Assembly: GCA_963783145.1 (NCBI GenBank)
Contig: CAWAMM010000001.1
Location: 372,001-436,000, forward strand
DNA length: 64,000 nt
Source: DATGKG01 sp963783145
Lineage (GTDB): Bacteria; Desulfobacterota; Binatia; Binatales; Binataceae
Direction: 5' to 3'
Of this stretch, positions 16,663 to 25,251 are shown one piece after another. The stretch's first letter is position 1; each line of letters starts with the position of its first letter. The notes under the pieces were generated by a model. That model made no database searches, was not told where the DNA came from, and worked only from the letters and a program-made list of their open reading frames with translations. A program made the translations under genes and the position numbers.

Positions 16663-18594
16663 ATGGCGGATAGCAACTTCGAACAAGTGATCAAAAAAGA
16701 TCGCGCGGCGCGTGAGTCCACGCGCTGGAAAGGCAGCCTGCTCGAATATCTCGAGCTGGTCAAGAAAGATCCGACCATGACCAAGCTTTCCCATGCGCGC
16801 ATCTACGACATGATCATGTCGGTCGGCGTGCGCAGCGTGCAGGACTCCGACGACCCGCGCTCCAAGCGGCTGCACAAGGACGAGCCGGTAAAGGTCTTCA
16901 ACTTCTTCGCCGATGAGTTCTTCGGGATTGAAAAAACGGTCTCCCAGATAGTCCGCTTTTTCCATTCCGCTTCGCTCAAAGGCGAGGAGAGCCGCCAGGT
17001 TCTCTATCTGATGGGACCGGTCGGTTCCGGTAAGAGCTCGCTGGTCGAGCGCGTCCAGCGTGGCCTCGAGCAGGCGGCGCCTGTCTATGCGATCGAAGGA
17101 TGCCCAATGAACGAGGAGCCGCTGCATCTCATCCCGCGCCATCTGCGGCGCGAGTTCGAGAAGATGCTGGGGGTCCATATCGAGGGTGACTTGTGCCCGG
17201 TATGCCGCTATCGCCTGCGCCAGGACTATGGCCAGCGCTATGAGGAATTTCCGATCATCACGCGCAGCTTCTCCAAGCGCAATCGGGTCGGTGTCGGCGT
17301 GGTGCCGCCGGTGGATCCCAACAACCAGGACACTTCGGTCCTGATTGGTTCGGAAGATATCTCGAAGCTCGATCAGTATTCCGAAGGCGACCCGCGCGTG
17401 CTCGAACTCAATGGCGCGCTCAACGTCGGCAATCGCGGAATGGTCGAGTTCATCGAAGTTTTCAAGAACGAGACCGAGTACCTGCATGCGATGATCACCG
17501 CGACGCAGGAAAAAGTCATTCCGGCGCCCGGCCGTCACGGCATGGTGTATGTCGACACCACCATCATCGCGCATTCCAACGAAGCGGAATGGCAGAAGTT
17601 CAAGGCCGACCACACCAACGAGGCCATCCTCGATCGTATCGTGGTGGTGAAGGTGCCCTACAACCTGCGCCTGTCCGAGGAAGTGAAGATCTATCAGAAG
17701 ATCATCCGCAACTCGGATTTCCGCGCGCACGTCGCGCCGCATACTTTGGAACTGGCCTCGATGTTCGCGATTTTGTCGCGCCTCGAGCCCACCTCGAAGT
17801 GCGATCTGATGACGAAACTGTCGCTCTACAACGGCGAGGAAGTCGTCGAGAAGGGCCGCACCAAGAAAATCGACGTGGCCGAGTTGAAGGACGACACCAA
17901 GCGCGAGGGGATGTCGGGAATCTCCACTCGCTTCATCATGAAGGCGCTCGACAACGCGCTCTCGGACAACGTCAGCGGCAACTGCATCAACCCGATCAAC
18001 GTGCGCGAATCGCTCATCGGCATGACCAAGGAAGCCGACATGGCCGACGATCAGCGCAAACAGTACCTCGAATTCCTGCAGGACACGCTGCACAAGGAAT
18101 ATCTGGACCTGCTCGAAAAAGAGATCACCCGCGCGTTCGTTTACTCATACTCGGAGCAGGCGGAGGCGCTGTTCCAGAACTACCTCGACCATGCCGAGGC
18201 TTACGTCAACAAGACCAAGGTCCGCGATCGCAACACCAAGGAAGAGCTGCCGCCTGACGAGGGCTTCCTGAAATCGATCGAAGAGCAGATCGCGATCATC
18301 GGCTCGGCCGCCGATGGTTTCCGCCAGGAAGTCATCGCGTATCTATGGGCGACTTCGCGCCGCGGCGAGAAGGTCAGCTACAAGAGTTACGAGCCGCTTA
18401 AGGAAGCGATCGAGAAAAAGCTGATGACCTCGGTCCGCGACATTTCGCGCATCATTACCAAGGCGCGCACCCGCGACGAAGAGCAGACCACCAAGTACAG
18501 CGCGATGGTGCAGAATCTGTTGGAGAATGGATACTGCGAATCATGCGTCGATGTAGTCCTCAAGTACGCGGCGAACAACCTCTGGAAGGATTGA
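16663..18594 (+). CDS. prkA: PrkA serine protein kinase (AAA+ plus C-terminal kinase-like domain)
   Basis: A 643-residue protein with the complete PrkA layout. The N-terminus reads FEQVIKKDRAARESTRWKGS; an AAA+ module follows with Walker A MGPVGSGKSSLVERVQ near residue 119 and CPMNEEPLHLIP. A metal-like CPVCRYR sits at about 185. The C-terminal region (RIITKARTRDEEQTTKYS, NLLENGYCESCVDVVLKYAAN) is typical. PrkA works with DUF444/YeaH and SpoVR/YcgB in stress and sporulation-linked signalling in many bacteria. Here it has its own promoter and terminator. An AGGAG lies 7 bases before the ATG. Confidence 0.96.
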   Translation: MADSNFEQVIKKDRAARESTRWKGSLLEYLELVKKDPTMTKLSHARIYDMIMSVGVRSVQDSDDPRSKRLHKDEPVKVFNFFADEFFGIEKTVSQIVRFFHSASLKGEESRQVLYLMGPVGSGKSSLVERVQRGLEQAAPVYAIEGCPMNEEPLHLIPRHLRREFEKMLGVHIEGDLCPVCRYRLRQDYGQRYEEFPIITRSFSKRNRVGVGVVPPVDPNNQDTSVLIGSEDISKLDQYSEGDPRVLELNGALNVGNRGMVEFIEVFKNETEYLHAMITATQEKVIPAPGRHGMVYVDTTIIAHSNEAEWQKFKADHTNEAILDRIVVVKVPYNLRLSEEVKIYQKIIRNSDFRAHVAPHTLELASMFAILSRLEPTSKCDLMTKLSLYNGEEVVEKGRTKKIDVAELKDDTKREGMSGISTRFIMKALDNALSDNVSGNCINPINVRESLIGMTKEADMADDQRKQYLEFLQDTLHKEYLDLLEKEITRAFVYSYSEQAEALFQNYLDHAEAYVNKTKVRDRNTKEELPPDEGFLKSIEEQIAIIGSAADGFRQEVIAYLWATSRRGEKVSYKSYEPLKEAIEKKLMTSVRDISRIITKARTRDEEQTTKYSAMVQNLLENGYCESCVDVVLKYAANNLWKD

Positions 18595-18617
18595 GGAGCG
18601 GCATAATGAGCGCATCG

Positions 18618-18667
18618 AGCGCGGCCGGGTATCGGCGGAGGCCGAGGCACCGGCCGCGCTTTTGTTT
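18618..18667 (+). terminator. Rho-independent terminator of prkA
   Basis: AGCGCGGCCGG (18618-18628) pairs perfectly with CCGGCCGCGCT (18650-18660), followed by TTTTGTTT. It lies 23 bases after the prkA stop, so prkA should be transcribed apart from DUF444-spoVR. Confidence 0.85.
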
Positions 18668-19475
18668 GGCGCCTCATGCTCCCCTGTTTGTCATCCCGAG
18701 CGAGGGTGCCGAGTCGCCAAGCGAGCGCAGCGAGCGTATCCAAGGAGACCTCCGCGAAGTGATTCGGAATTGACGAAACGAAGCCAAATCATCGAGGAGA
18801 TTACTCGGGTTTCTTTTTGGGATAAGGTGAGAAGTAGAACATCGTAGACCTAACCCCCAACCCCTTCCCCTGAAGTGGAAGGGGAGCCGGAAATAGACAA
18901 AAGAGCAAAGAGCGGGAACGAACAGTTAAAAATGACAAAACAAAGCCAAATTACCTACCAATCCTGGGGCTTTTTTTCTTCCAGCCTCGAGTTGGAAAGT
19001 TCGTCCCTCTATGTTCCGCCAGCGCTGAAATGGAAGGTCCTCGAAGGCGATACCGATGGGCATGTTCGCTCCGCGAACGAAGCAAAACAAAGCCACTTAA
19101 TGCCCATCTTCAGAGGGTTTTTTTCTTCTCTGCCTCCCGAAGTGGCGTCCCAGCGCCCTATCATGCGGGGCGAGGATCGTCCAAAGCCGGTTGGTGGTTT
19201 CAGCTGGCAAATCCTGGAATGACAAAACAAACCCACTTTATGCCCGATTTCCAAGGATTTTCTTTTCCGGTTCCCCTGCCACTTCAGGGGAAGGGGCTAG
19301 GGGTTAGGTCTGCTCGGGCGATGACGAAATCGCAAAGATCCTCCTCCCTCACGACATCGTTGCGGGCGGTTCACGAACCGCCCCTACAAGGAAATATCAA
19401 CCGCCTTATCCCCTCCGACTCCCCTTCCCTAAAGGGAAGGGGACGGGGGTTAGGTCTGATCTTCGAGGTGATCTG
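18668..19475. repeat. Repeat island between prkA and DUF444
   Basis: About 800 bases without a credible gene. It holds four diverged copies of a unit built on ATGACAAAACAAAGCCA followed by a T-rich tract, near 18770, 18932, 19081 and 19219, spaced roughly 140-160 bases. It also has the inverted repeat pair described separately and a perfect 20-base palindrome (GGGCGGTTC at 19364, GAACCGCCC at 19375). A third copy of the pyrimidine-rich sequence, ending GGGGGTTAGGTCTGATC, abuts the DUF444 start region near 19430-19462. It looks like accumulated non-coding repeats. Confidence 0.7.
18847..19310. repeat. 32-base inverted repeats bounding a 464-base segment
   Basis: The sequence at 18847-18878 (GACCTAACCCCC...CTGAAGTGG) recurs inverted at 19279-19310 with 30 of 32 positions equal. 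Each arm also contains an internal CCCCTTCC/GGAAGGGG-type palindrome. The arms could be ends of a small non-autonomous element or two insertions of one palindromic repeat family in opposite orientation. Confidence 0.6.
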
Positions 19476-20777
19476 ATGCCAACCTCAGACTCAATTTTCC
19501 GCGACTATAAACCGGCCGAGGCCGAACGCTCTGACCGCTCCGCCGGCGACCGCCTGCGCCATCGCCAGAAGGTCAGGGAATCCATCCGCGAGAACATCGC
19601 CGACATCATCGCCGAGGAATCCATCATCGGCAAAAACAAGGACCGCGTGATCAAGGTCCCTTTGCGCGGCATCAAGGAGTATCGCTTCGTGTTCGGCGAA
19701 AATGCTCCCGGCGCCGGCACCGGCGATGGCAATGCCCAGGAGGGCCAGGTGATCGGCAAGGCCGGTCAGCAGCCCGGCCAGGGCAACGAGGGCCAGGGCG
19801 GAGACAAACCCGGCGTCGATTACTACGAGACCGATGTCACCCTCGAGGAGCTCATCGACATTATGTTCGAGGACCTCGAGCTGCCCAACCTCGAGCGCAA
19901 GGCGCTGCGCGAGGTGATGTCGGACAAATCGAGCAAGCGCAAAGGCTACCGCCAGGTCGGAATTCGCGTGCGCCTCGACAAGCGCCGCAGCGCCAAGCAG
20001 CGTGTGATGCGGATGCTCGCGACGCAGCGCGGCACGCAATCGGCAGCGCCCGACAGCCTCACAGATGACGCGAGCGAGAATATCGAGGACCTCGACGAAA
20101 CTGACGAGACCGTCGCGGAACTCAATGGCGGCGGGGCCCCCGCACTCACCACCACGCGCGTGCGCAAGCGCTTCCCGTTTCATCAGCGCGACCTGCGCTA
20201 CAAGCATATCGAGACCGACACGCGCGAGGAGTCCAACGCCGTCGTCATGTGCATCATGGATACTTCGGGCTCGATGGACACCATGAAGAAGTACCTGGCA
20301 CGCAGCTTTTTCTTCCTGCTCTATCAGTTCATCTCGACCCGTTACCGCAACGTCGAAATCGTTTTCATCGGACATCACACCGAGGCTAACGAAGTGACCG
20401 AGGAGGAGTTTTTCCATAAGGGCGAATCGGGCGGGACGTTTATTTCCTCGGGCTACACCAAGGCGCTCGAGATCATCGCGGCCCGCTACCATCCGTCGCT
20501 ATGGAATGTGTATGCGTTCCATTGCTCCGACGGTGATAACTTCGAGTCAGACAATCCGGCGGCGCTGAAAGCGGCTGAGGAGCTGTCCGAAATCAGCAAC
20601 CTGTTCGGCTACGGCGAGATCAAGCCGCTCGGCTCGCGCTACTATGAATCCTCGATGCTGAATGTGTTCCGCCGCATCCAGAGCCCGAATTTCCACACCG
20701 TTTTGATCGAGCGCAAGGAAGACATCTGGCCTTCCTTCAAGGCGTTCCTCGCCAAGGAGCGCGAGGGGCAGGATTAG
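19476..20777 (+). CDS. DUF444/YeaH-family protein, von Willebrand A-like
   Basis: A 433-residue member of the YeaH/YhbH family. The N-terminus (IFRDYKPAEAERSDRSAGDRLRHRQKVRESIRENIADIIAEESI) is diagnostic. The central part has KYRFVFG-like and Gly/Gln-rich linker sequence, then YYETDVTLEELIDIMFEDLELPNL. The C-terminal half carries the MIDAS-like MCIMDTSGSMDTMKKYLARSFFFLLYQF and later FISSGYTKALEII. The family partners PrkA and SpoVR. GAGGTGA lies 5 bases before the ATG. SpoVR starts 2 bases after its stop, so the two form an operon. Confidence 0.95.
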   Translation: MPTSDSIFRDYKPAEAERSDRSAGDRLRHRQKVRESIRENIADIIAEESIIGKNKDRVIKVPLRGIKEYRFVFGENAPGAGTGDGNAQEGQVIGKAGQQPGQGNEGQGGDKPGVDYYETDVTLEELIDIMFEDLELPNLERKALREVMSDKSSKRKGYRQVGIRVRLDKRRSAKQRVMRMLATQRGTQSAAPDSLTDDASENIEDLDETDETVAELNGGGAPALTTTRVRKRFPFHQRDLRYKHIETDTREESNAVVMCIMDTSGSMDTMKKYLARSFFFLLYQFISTRYRNVEIVFIGHHTEANEVTEEEFFHKGESGGTFISSGYTKALEIIAARYHPSLWNVYAFHCSDGDNFESDNPAALKAAEELSEISNLFGYGEIKPLGSRYYESSMLNVFRRIQSPNFHTVLIERKEDIWPSFKAFLAKEREGQD

Positions 20778-20779
20778 TC

Positions 20780-22210
20780 ATGGCCAATTACGAATTCAGC
20801 GAGCTGATTGAATGGGACACTAAAATTCGCGCTAAGGCCGACGAGTTCGGCCTCGATTGCTATCCGCAGGAATTCGAGCTGTGCGACCACACCGGGATGA
20901 TCGGGTTCATGTCGTACAACGGCATGCCGTCCCATTATCCACACTGGTCGTTTGGAAAATCCTACGAAAAGTTAAAGACGCTTTATGATCATGGCGTCGC
21001 GGGGCTGGCCTATGAGCTGGTGATCAACTCCAATCCCGCGATCGCGTACCTGATGCGCGACAACACGCTGCTGCTGCAGATCCTCACCATGGCGCACGTA
21101 TACGGGCACAACGACTTTTTCAAAAACAACTTCACCTTCAGGTCGACCCGCGCCGAGTTGACCGTCGAAACTTTCAAGGCGCATGCGATGCGGGTGCGGC
21201 GCTACGTCGAAGATCCCTCGATCGGATATGAAAAGGTCGAGCGCATCCTCGATTCCGCGCATGCGCTGCAATTCAATTGCCGGCGCAACCTCGCGATTCG
21301 CAAGGTCGGGCACAAGGAGCAGGTCGAGCGCGCCATCGAGGCGTCGCAGCCGCGCTTCGATCCGTTCCAGAAACTTCATGCGCGCGAAAGCTTCAAGGAA
21401 GCCGAAGTCCACAAGGTCCCGATCGAGCCCGACGAGGACGTGCTGCTCTTCATCCGCGATCACAATCCGTACCTCGCCGAATGGGAAAAGGATCTGCTCA
21501 CTATCGTCGATGAAGAAGCGAAGTACTTTATCCCCAACATGGAAACCAAGATCATGAACGAAGGATGGGCCAGCTACTGGCACCATCGGATACTGGAGTC
21601 ACTGCGCATCGAGCAGGGACTGCATATCGAATTCATGATCCGACACAACCAGGTGGTGACGCCGCATCCCGGGCAGATCAATCCGTACTATCTGGGACTG
21701 AAGATTTGGGAGGATATCCATCGGCGCTGGGAAAATCCGACCAAGGAAGAAATCAAGCGCGACGGCCCGCCCAATAAAAATGGCGACGCGAAAATTTTCG
21801 AAGTCCGCGAGACCGAGCGCGATTCGTCGTTCCTGCGCCGCTATCTGACCGAAGAGCTAATGCGCGAGATGGACATGTTCGAGTATGAGCAGCGCGGCGA
21901 CGAATACGTCATCAGCCGGGTTTCCGACGACGAGGGATGGAAGGCGGTCAAGGAAACCATCATCAAGAATGTCGGCGCGTCCTCGATTCCGGTGATCAAG
22001 GTTGATGACGCCGACTTCGGCCAGAATCGCACGCTGTACATGAAGCATTCGCACGACGGGCGCGACCTGCAGCTCGAATACGCGGAAAAGACCATGGCCT
22101 ATCTGCAGAAGCTATGGGGCCGCGAGGTAGTGCTGGAGACGACGCTCGACGGCAAGCGCTCGCTGCTATGCTCGAACGACCGCGGCTTTTCGGTCCGCAC
22201 GCTGAAGTGA
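20780..22210 (+). CDS. SpoVR/YcgB-family protein
   Basis: A 476-residue protein with the SpoVR hallmarks: YPQEFELCDHTGMIGFMSYNGMPSHYPHWSFGKSYE, ELVINSNPAIAYLMRDNTLLLQILTMAHVYGHNDFFKNN, and NEGWASYWHHRILESL. The Glu/His-rich stretches resemble a metal site, but the biochemical role of the family is not established. It is the last gene of the DUF444-spoVR pair. In spore formers SpoVR acts in cortex formation; in non-spore formers the PrkA-YeaH-YcgB set responds to stress and nitrogen limitation. Confidence 0.95.
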   Translation: MANYEFSELIEWDTKIRAKADEFGLDCYPQEFELCDHTGMIGFMSYNGMPSHYPHWSFGKSYEKLKTLYDHGVAGLAYELVINSNPAIAYLMRDNTLLLQILTMAHVYGHNDFFKNNFTFRSTRAELTVETFKAHAMRVRRYVEDPSIGYEKVERILDSAHALQFNCRRNLAIRKVGHKEQVERAIEASQPRFDPFQKLHARESFKEAEVHKVPIEPDEDVLLFIRDHNPYLAEWEKDLLTIVDEEAKYFIPNMETKIMNEGWASYWHHRILESLRIEQGLHIEFMIRHNQVVTPHPGQINPYYLGLKIWEDIHRRWENPTKEEIKRDGPPNKNGDAKIFEVRETERDSSFLRRYLTEELMREMDMFEYEQRGDEYVISRVSDDEGWKAVKETIIKNVGASSIPVIKVDDADFGQNRTLYMKHSHDGRDLQLEYAEKTMAYLQKLWGREVVLETTLDGKRSLLCSNDRGFSVRTLK

Positions 22211-22225
22211 TCTCTTCCGTCTTCT

Positions 22226-22248
22226 TCTCCCGCCTTTTCCGCGGGAGA
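22226..22248 (+). terminator. Hairpin after spoVR
   Basis: TCTCCCGC (22226-22233) pairs with GCGGGAGA (22241-22248) around a 7-base loop, 15 bases after the spoVR stop. No T tract follows, so terminator function is tentative. Confidence 0.45.
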
Positions 22249-22340
22249 GGTCCGGCGGCGGAGCGCTTGCGATGGCTTCGAGCAAGTGGCTGTGACGCCG
22301 GGGTGAGGGTGCTGCGCACGCCACCCCCGCTCCCACACTC

Positions 22341-23282
22341 CTAGAACGGCCGCGAACCTCCTGCCTGACTTCGATGCATGGTGCGGCGAAATTTATGATC
22401 CCAGTTCTTACGCCAGTGATTCACGCATCGGTTGTCCCACATGATGACATCATGCGCCGACCAGTTGTGCGTGTACCAAAGATGTGGCTGCGTGACGTGC
22501 TTCTTCAGGAAGTGCACCATCTGCTTGTTTTCATCCGGATCGTCGATCCCGACCGTCTTGACGGTAAAGGTCGAGACCCAGAGCGCCTTGCGCCCCGAGA
22601 CCGGATGCGTTCGCACCACAGGATGCGTGACCTCCGACTCCAGCACTCCGATCCCATGTTGCTTCACATACTCGACGGCCTGCGGAATGCCGACCCCGTA
22701 TGCGGTAGCGAGCGTGCTCGCCGGCCGCCATCGCATCCGCTCGACCCGCTGTTTCATCGCCTCGTCGAGCTCGTCGTATGCCTGGAACAGATTGGCGAAC
22801 AGCGTCCATCCCCCGGCCTCGGGCGGCGGCACCTCAACGCCATGCAGCATCGTGATGTCCGGCGGAATCTCGTAGTCCTGCACATCGCTGTGCGGCGCGA
22901 GCTCGCTGCCCCCGGAAACATTCTGCACCCGGGTGCCATCGACGGTCGGTATGTCGTCATACTTGCCCGCGCCCTGACGGTTGTAGGGCCGCCCGAACCA
23001 TTCGGTGATCTCCATCTGGCGCTGCGGCGTGAGCCGATTCTGTCCGGGAATGACCAGCACACCCGAATGATTGAACAGCGTGAGGATGAGGCTGATGACT
23101 TCGGCGGGAAGGTCGGCGGCGAGCTCGACGCCACGCAGAATCGTGCCGCACGGACCGCCGGTCGGCGCGACTTCAACCCCGCTCGGGAGCCGTAGGTGGT
23201 CGATGCGCAGTCCGCTCATCAGCACCGATTGCTCGCGCGCGGCGAAATCGGCTGCGCCACTGGTCACGGTTTCGACGCCCAT
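22341..23282 (-). CDS. TauD/TfdA-family Fe(II)/2-oxoglutarate dioxygenase
   Basis: The ATG at 23282 is preceded by GGAGG at 8 bases and gives 313 residues; longer upstream forms would run into the divergent toxin-antitoxin promoter. The iron ligands are visible as ELAPHSDVQDYE (HxD) and the distal His in WDHKFRRTMHRSQ; the 2-oxoglutarate-binding Arg is in the same C-terminal stretch. NHSGVLVIPGQNRLTPQRQMEITEWFG and HDVIMWDNRCVNHW are family signatures. The enzyme would hydroxylate a small organic acid or sulfonate in the cytoplasm. Its substrate is unknown. Confidence 0.88.
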   Translation of the reverse strand: MGVETVTSGAADFAAREQSVLMSGLRIDHLRLPSGVEVAPTGGPCGTILRGVELAADLPAEVISLILTLFNHSGVLVIPGQNRLTPQRQMEITEWFGRPYNRQGAGKYDDIPTVDGTRVQNVSGGSELAPHSDVQDYEIPPDITMLHGVEVPPPEAGGWTLFANLFQAYDELDEAMKQRVERMRWRPASTLATAYGVGIPQAVEYVKQHGIGVLESEVTHPVVRTHPVSGRKALWVSTFTVKTVGIDDPDENKQMVHFLKKHVTQPHLWYTHNWSAHDVIMWDNRCVNHWRKNWDHKFRRTMHRSQAGGSRPF

Positions 23283-23432
23283 ATCGTTACCTCCGCGCGA
23301 TGAAACCTCGCGGATCGAACCTAACATCGCTCCTTCCAGCCGGTCAAACCATGCTGCGATTCGCCGTTGTCTTCGCCGCTTTCGATCGGCACCATGCTTC
23401 TTCCGCCGGTTCTTCCGTACGAATCGCACATA

Positions 23433-23467
23433 ATGTACAATTTGTACTAATGAAACAAATTGTACAT
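23433..23467. promoter_or_regulatory. Operator palindrome spanning the antitoxin start codon
   Basis: ATGTACAATTTGT (23433-23445) and ACAAATTGTACAT (23455-23467) are a perfect 13-base inverted repeat with a 9-base spacer. The antitoxin ATG (23450-23452) lies in the spacer. A bound repressor would block the start region, and the RNA could also fold over its own start codon. Confidence 0.75.
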
Positions 23468-23839
23468 AAAAACGGAAAGCGTTCGGCGAAACCAACGAAG
23501 AAAATCATCGAACCGCCGCGCCGGCTCGGCGACGAGGACATCTCGATAGCCGAGCTGCGTGCGCGCCTCGGCGACCTCGTCAGCCGCGTGTCCTACAAGC
23601 ACGACCGCGTCGTCATCACCAGGCACGGCAAGCCGGTCGCCGCGCTGATCTCGGCCAGCGACATGGAGAAGTTCGAGGAGCTGGAAGATTGGAACGATAT
23701 TCAGGCAGCGGAGGCGGCGGAGAAGGAGACCAAGAGGAACGGTGGGCCGATTCCGTGGGAAACTGTTAAGCGCGAACTGAAACTGGGTCAGCCAACCGAT
23801 GCCGTATTCCATCGCGCTGGAAACCGCCGCTCGGCGTGA
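23450..23839 (+). CDS. Phd/YefM-family antitoxin
   Basis: The start MKQIVHKNGKRSAKPTKK is set by the ATG inside the operator palindrome; upstream in-frame sequence is promoter. The Phd fold follows at DISIAELRARLGDLVSRVSYKHDRVVITRHGKPVAALISASDMEKFEELEDW, after an unusually long basic leader of about 25 residues. The tail (IPWETVKRELKL) would wrap the toxin. The 3' end overlaps the ParE-type toxin gene by 41 bases, so both are translated from one message. Confidence 0.87.
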   Translation: MKQIVHKNGKRSAKPTKKIIEPPRRLGDEDISIAELRARLGDLVSRVSYKHDRVVITRHGKPVAALISASDMEKFEELEDWNDIQAAEAAEKETKRNGGPIPWETVKRELKLGQPTDAVFHRAGNRRSA

Positions 23840-24056
23840 CCTGGCCAAACTCGAACGGGTCATTGGCACCCGAGTCTCCAACGCGATCGATGCCCTCGAA
23901 GACGAGCCGCGCCCGAGCGGTTGCGTGAAGCTCGCAGGCCAACGTCAACACTACCGTGTCCGCGTCGGCACATATCGGATCGTGTACCGGGTCGACGACA
24001 ACGTGCACCTGCTGACCGTGGAACGAGTTCAGCATCGACGTGAGGTTTATCGATGA
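23799..24056 (+). CDS. RelE/ParE-superfamily toxin
   Basis: An 85-residue protein reading MPYSIALETAARRDLAKLERVIGTRVSNAIDALEDEPRPSGCVKLAG, then YRVRVGTYRIVYRVDDNVHLLTVERVQHRREVYR. This is the RelE/ParE fold; the C-terminal VERVQHRREVYR keeps the His-Arg-x-x-x-Tyr residues typical of RelE-like mRNA interferases. It overlaps the antitoxin gene by 41 bases. The toxin appears intact. Confidence 0.9.
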   Translation: MPYSIALETAARRDLAKLERVIGTRVSNAIDALEDEPRPSGCVKLAGQRQHYRVRVGTYRIVYRVDDNVHLLTVERVQHRREVYR

Positions 24057-24112
24057 GATCGCGCTAAGCTGCTGTTCTCTTCGATCGCCGCACACGGCAC
24101 AATGATCGGTCT

Positions 24113-24607
24113 ATGGCTTCATCAGTTGAATCATCTCAGTCATCCACTGCGCTGCCGCAATTCGTCGAAATGATGGCGCTCGTGTACCACGAGGGCCGCA
24201 ACGTGGGCCGCATCTTCCACCTGCATGCCGCATCGACCAAAACCTTCGGCAAGCTCGCCGACCTGCCGCCCGACGACGGCAAGGCCTGGCAGATGCTGAT
24301 CCCCTCGCAGCAGCGCGCCGCCGAAGCCGCGTCCGCGAAAGACGCCGAAGCAATCTTCCGTGACGACTTCGGATGCTCGCTGTTCGATATCGGCAAGATG
24401 TTCGAGCACTCCGCGTGGAAGCGCTTTCCGCAGTATGGCGGCGCCAGGTGGGCCGCGATCGCCAACGCAGTCATCGAGCTACGCGACGCCATCGATGCGA
24501 AGAACGACGCCGCGGCGACCAAGCTCCTCGCGGACATCCCGGCGATGCGCCACAACACCGGCAGCGTCGAGCATAAGCTGTCGCGCGTCAAAGCCCGCCC
24601 CAAGTGA
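24113..24607 (+). CDS. Conserved-looking hypothetical protein
   Basis: A 164-residue protein not recognised. It is predicted soluble and mostly helical, with VEMMALVYHEGRNVGRIFHLHAASTKTFGKLADLPPDDGKAWQML and a C-terminal helical stretch AIANAVIELRDAIDAKNDAAATKLLADIPAMRHN. No signal peptide or membrane segment is visible. It lies between two toxin-antitoxin loci on the same strand. Codon use matches its neighbours, so it is likely a real gene. No clear ribosome site precedes the ATG. Confidence 0.6.
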   Translation: MASSVESSQSSTALPQFVEMMALVYHEGRNVGRIFHLHAASTKTFGKLADLPPDDGKAWQMLIPSQQRAAEAASAKDAEAIFRDDFGCSLFDIGKMFEHSAWKRFPQYGGARWAAIANAVIELRDAIDAKNDAAATKLLADIPAMRHNTGSVEHKLSRVKARPK

Positions 24608-24635
24608 TATTGATCGGGGCCGCAAGGAGCATTCG

Positions 24636-24917
24636 ATGCGGAAGAACGCGAATCATAAGTCACTGGCCGTCGGCGTCTACAGCTATACCGTCCTATTCGA
24701 GTCCGCAGAGGAAGGTGGTTACGTCGTCACGTGCCCTGCTCTTCCCGGCCTCGTGACCGAGGGCGATACGTTGCGCGAAGCACGCGCAATGGCGAAGGAC
24801 GCGATCGCGCTCTATCTCGAAAGTCTTCGCGCTGACGGCCTCCCCATTCCCGCGGACAAGCCGCTTCGGCAAAAACCGATCAAAGAAAAACTCAAGGTAG
24901 CTGTGAAGGCGGCGTGA
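24636..24917 (+). CDS. hicB: HicB-family antitoxin
   Basis: A 93-residue protein with the HicB fold: YSYTVLFESAEEGGYVVTCPALPGLVTEGDTLREARAMAKDAIALYLESLRADGLPIPAD. The start MRKNANHKS is fixed by AAGGAG 6 bases upstream. The order antitoxin-then-toxin is the reverse of the classical hicAB order but is common. The stop overlaps the hicA GTG start (GTGA). The partner toxin is frameshifted, so this antitoxin may now be an orphan or regulate other targets. Confidence 0.88.
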   Translation: MRKNANHKSLAVGVYSYTVLFESAEEGGYVVTCPALPGLVTEGDTLREARAMAKDAIALYLESLRADGLPIPADKPLRQKPIKEKLKVAVKAA

Positions 24918-25145
24918 CTGCATCGCTTCCTTCGCTGCGCCCTCGACGGGTGCTTCGAGCTTTGCAGCGAGCGGGTTTCGTTGTCGCCCGAACGAGTGGA
25001 AGCCACGTCATTCTGAAAACACTCCGAGAAGCCAAGTCTGCGCGTGACGTTATCGATGCACAACCGGGACATGAAACGCAGAACCCTCGAATCCGTGATC
25101 GAAGAGTCAGGCCTGACGCCGGAACAATTCCTCGGTCTGCTGTGA
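24914..25145 (+). pseudogene. hicA: Frameshifted hicA mRNA interferase
   Basis: The first 44 residues read MTASLPSLRPRRVLRALQRAGFVVARTSGSHVILKT, a normal HicA N-terminus with its catalytic His in GSHVIL. Near 25044-25049 the family sequence jumps frame: VTLSMHNRDMKRRTLESVIEE and SGLTPEQFLGLL, ending at TGA 25143-25145, continue one base over. This is an exact match to the usual HicA C-terminal half. One inserted base or two missing bases explain it. Staying in the first frame would give a 98-residue unrelated tail. The lesion is either a mutation that disarmed the toxin or a sequencing indel. Confidence 0.85.
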
Positions 25146-25251
25146 CCTCGGCACGCGTAGCGACGCTCGTTGATTTACTTTCTGGTGTCGGATACGTTCA
25201 GCGTTGGTAACGACGACGCGGACTGGGTCGTGGCTAAAGGAGGCGTGGCTG

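Noticed and set aside
16537..18093. A 518-codon minus-strand frame opposite prkA
   Set aside because: It is an antisense shadow: the plus strand encodes PrkA across the same bases with all motifs intact, and the shadow shows only His/Asp/Arg-rich low-complexity residues.
19491..20492. A 333-codon minus-strand frame opposite DUF444
   Set aside because: Antisense shadow; the plus strand has the MIDAS motif and family signature.
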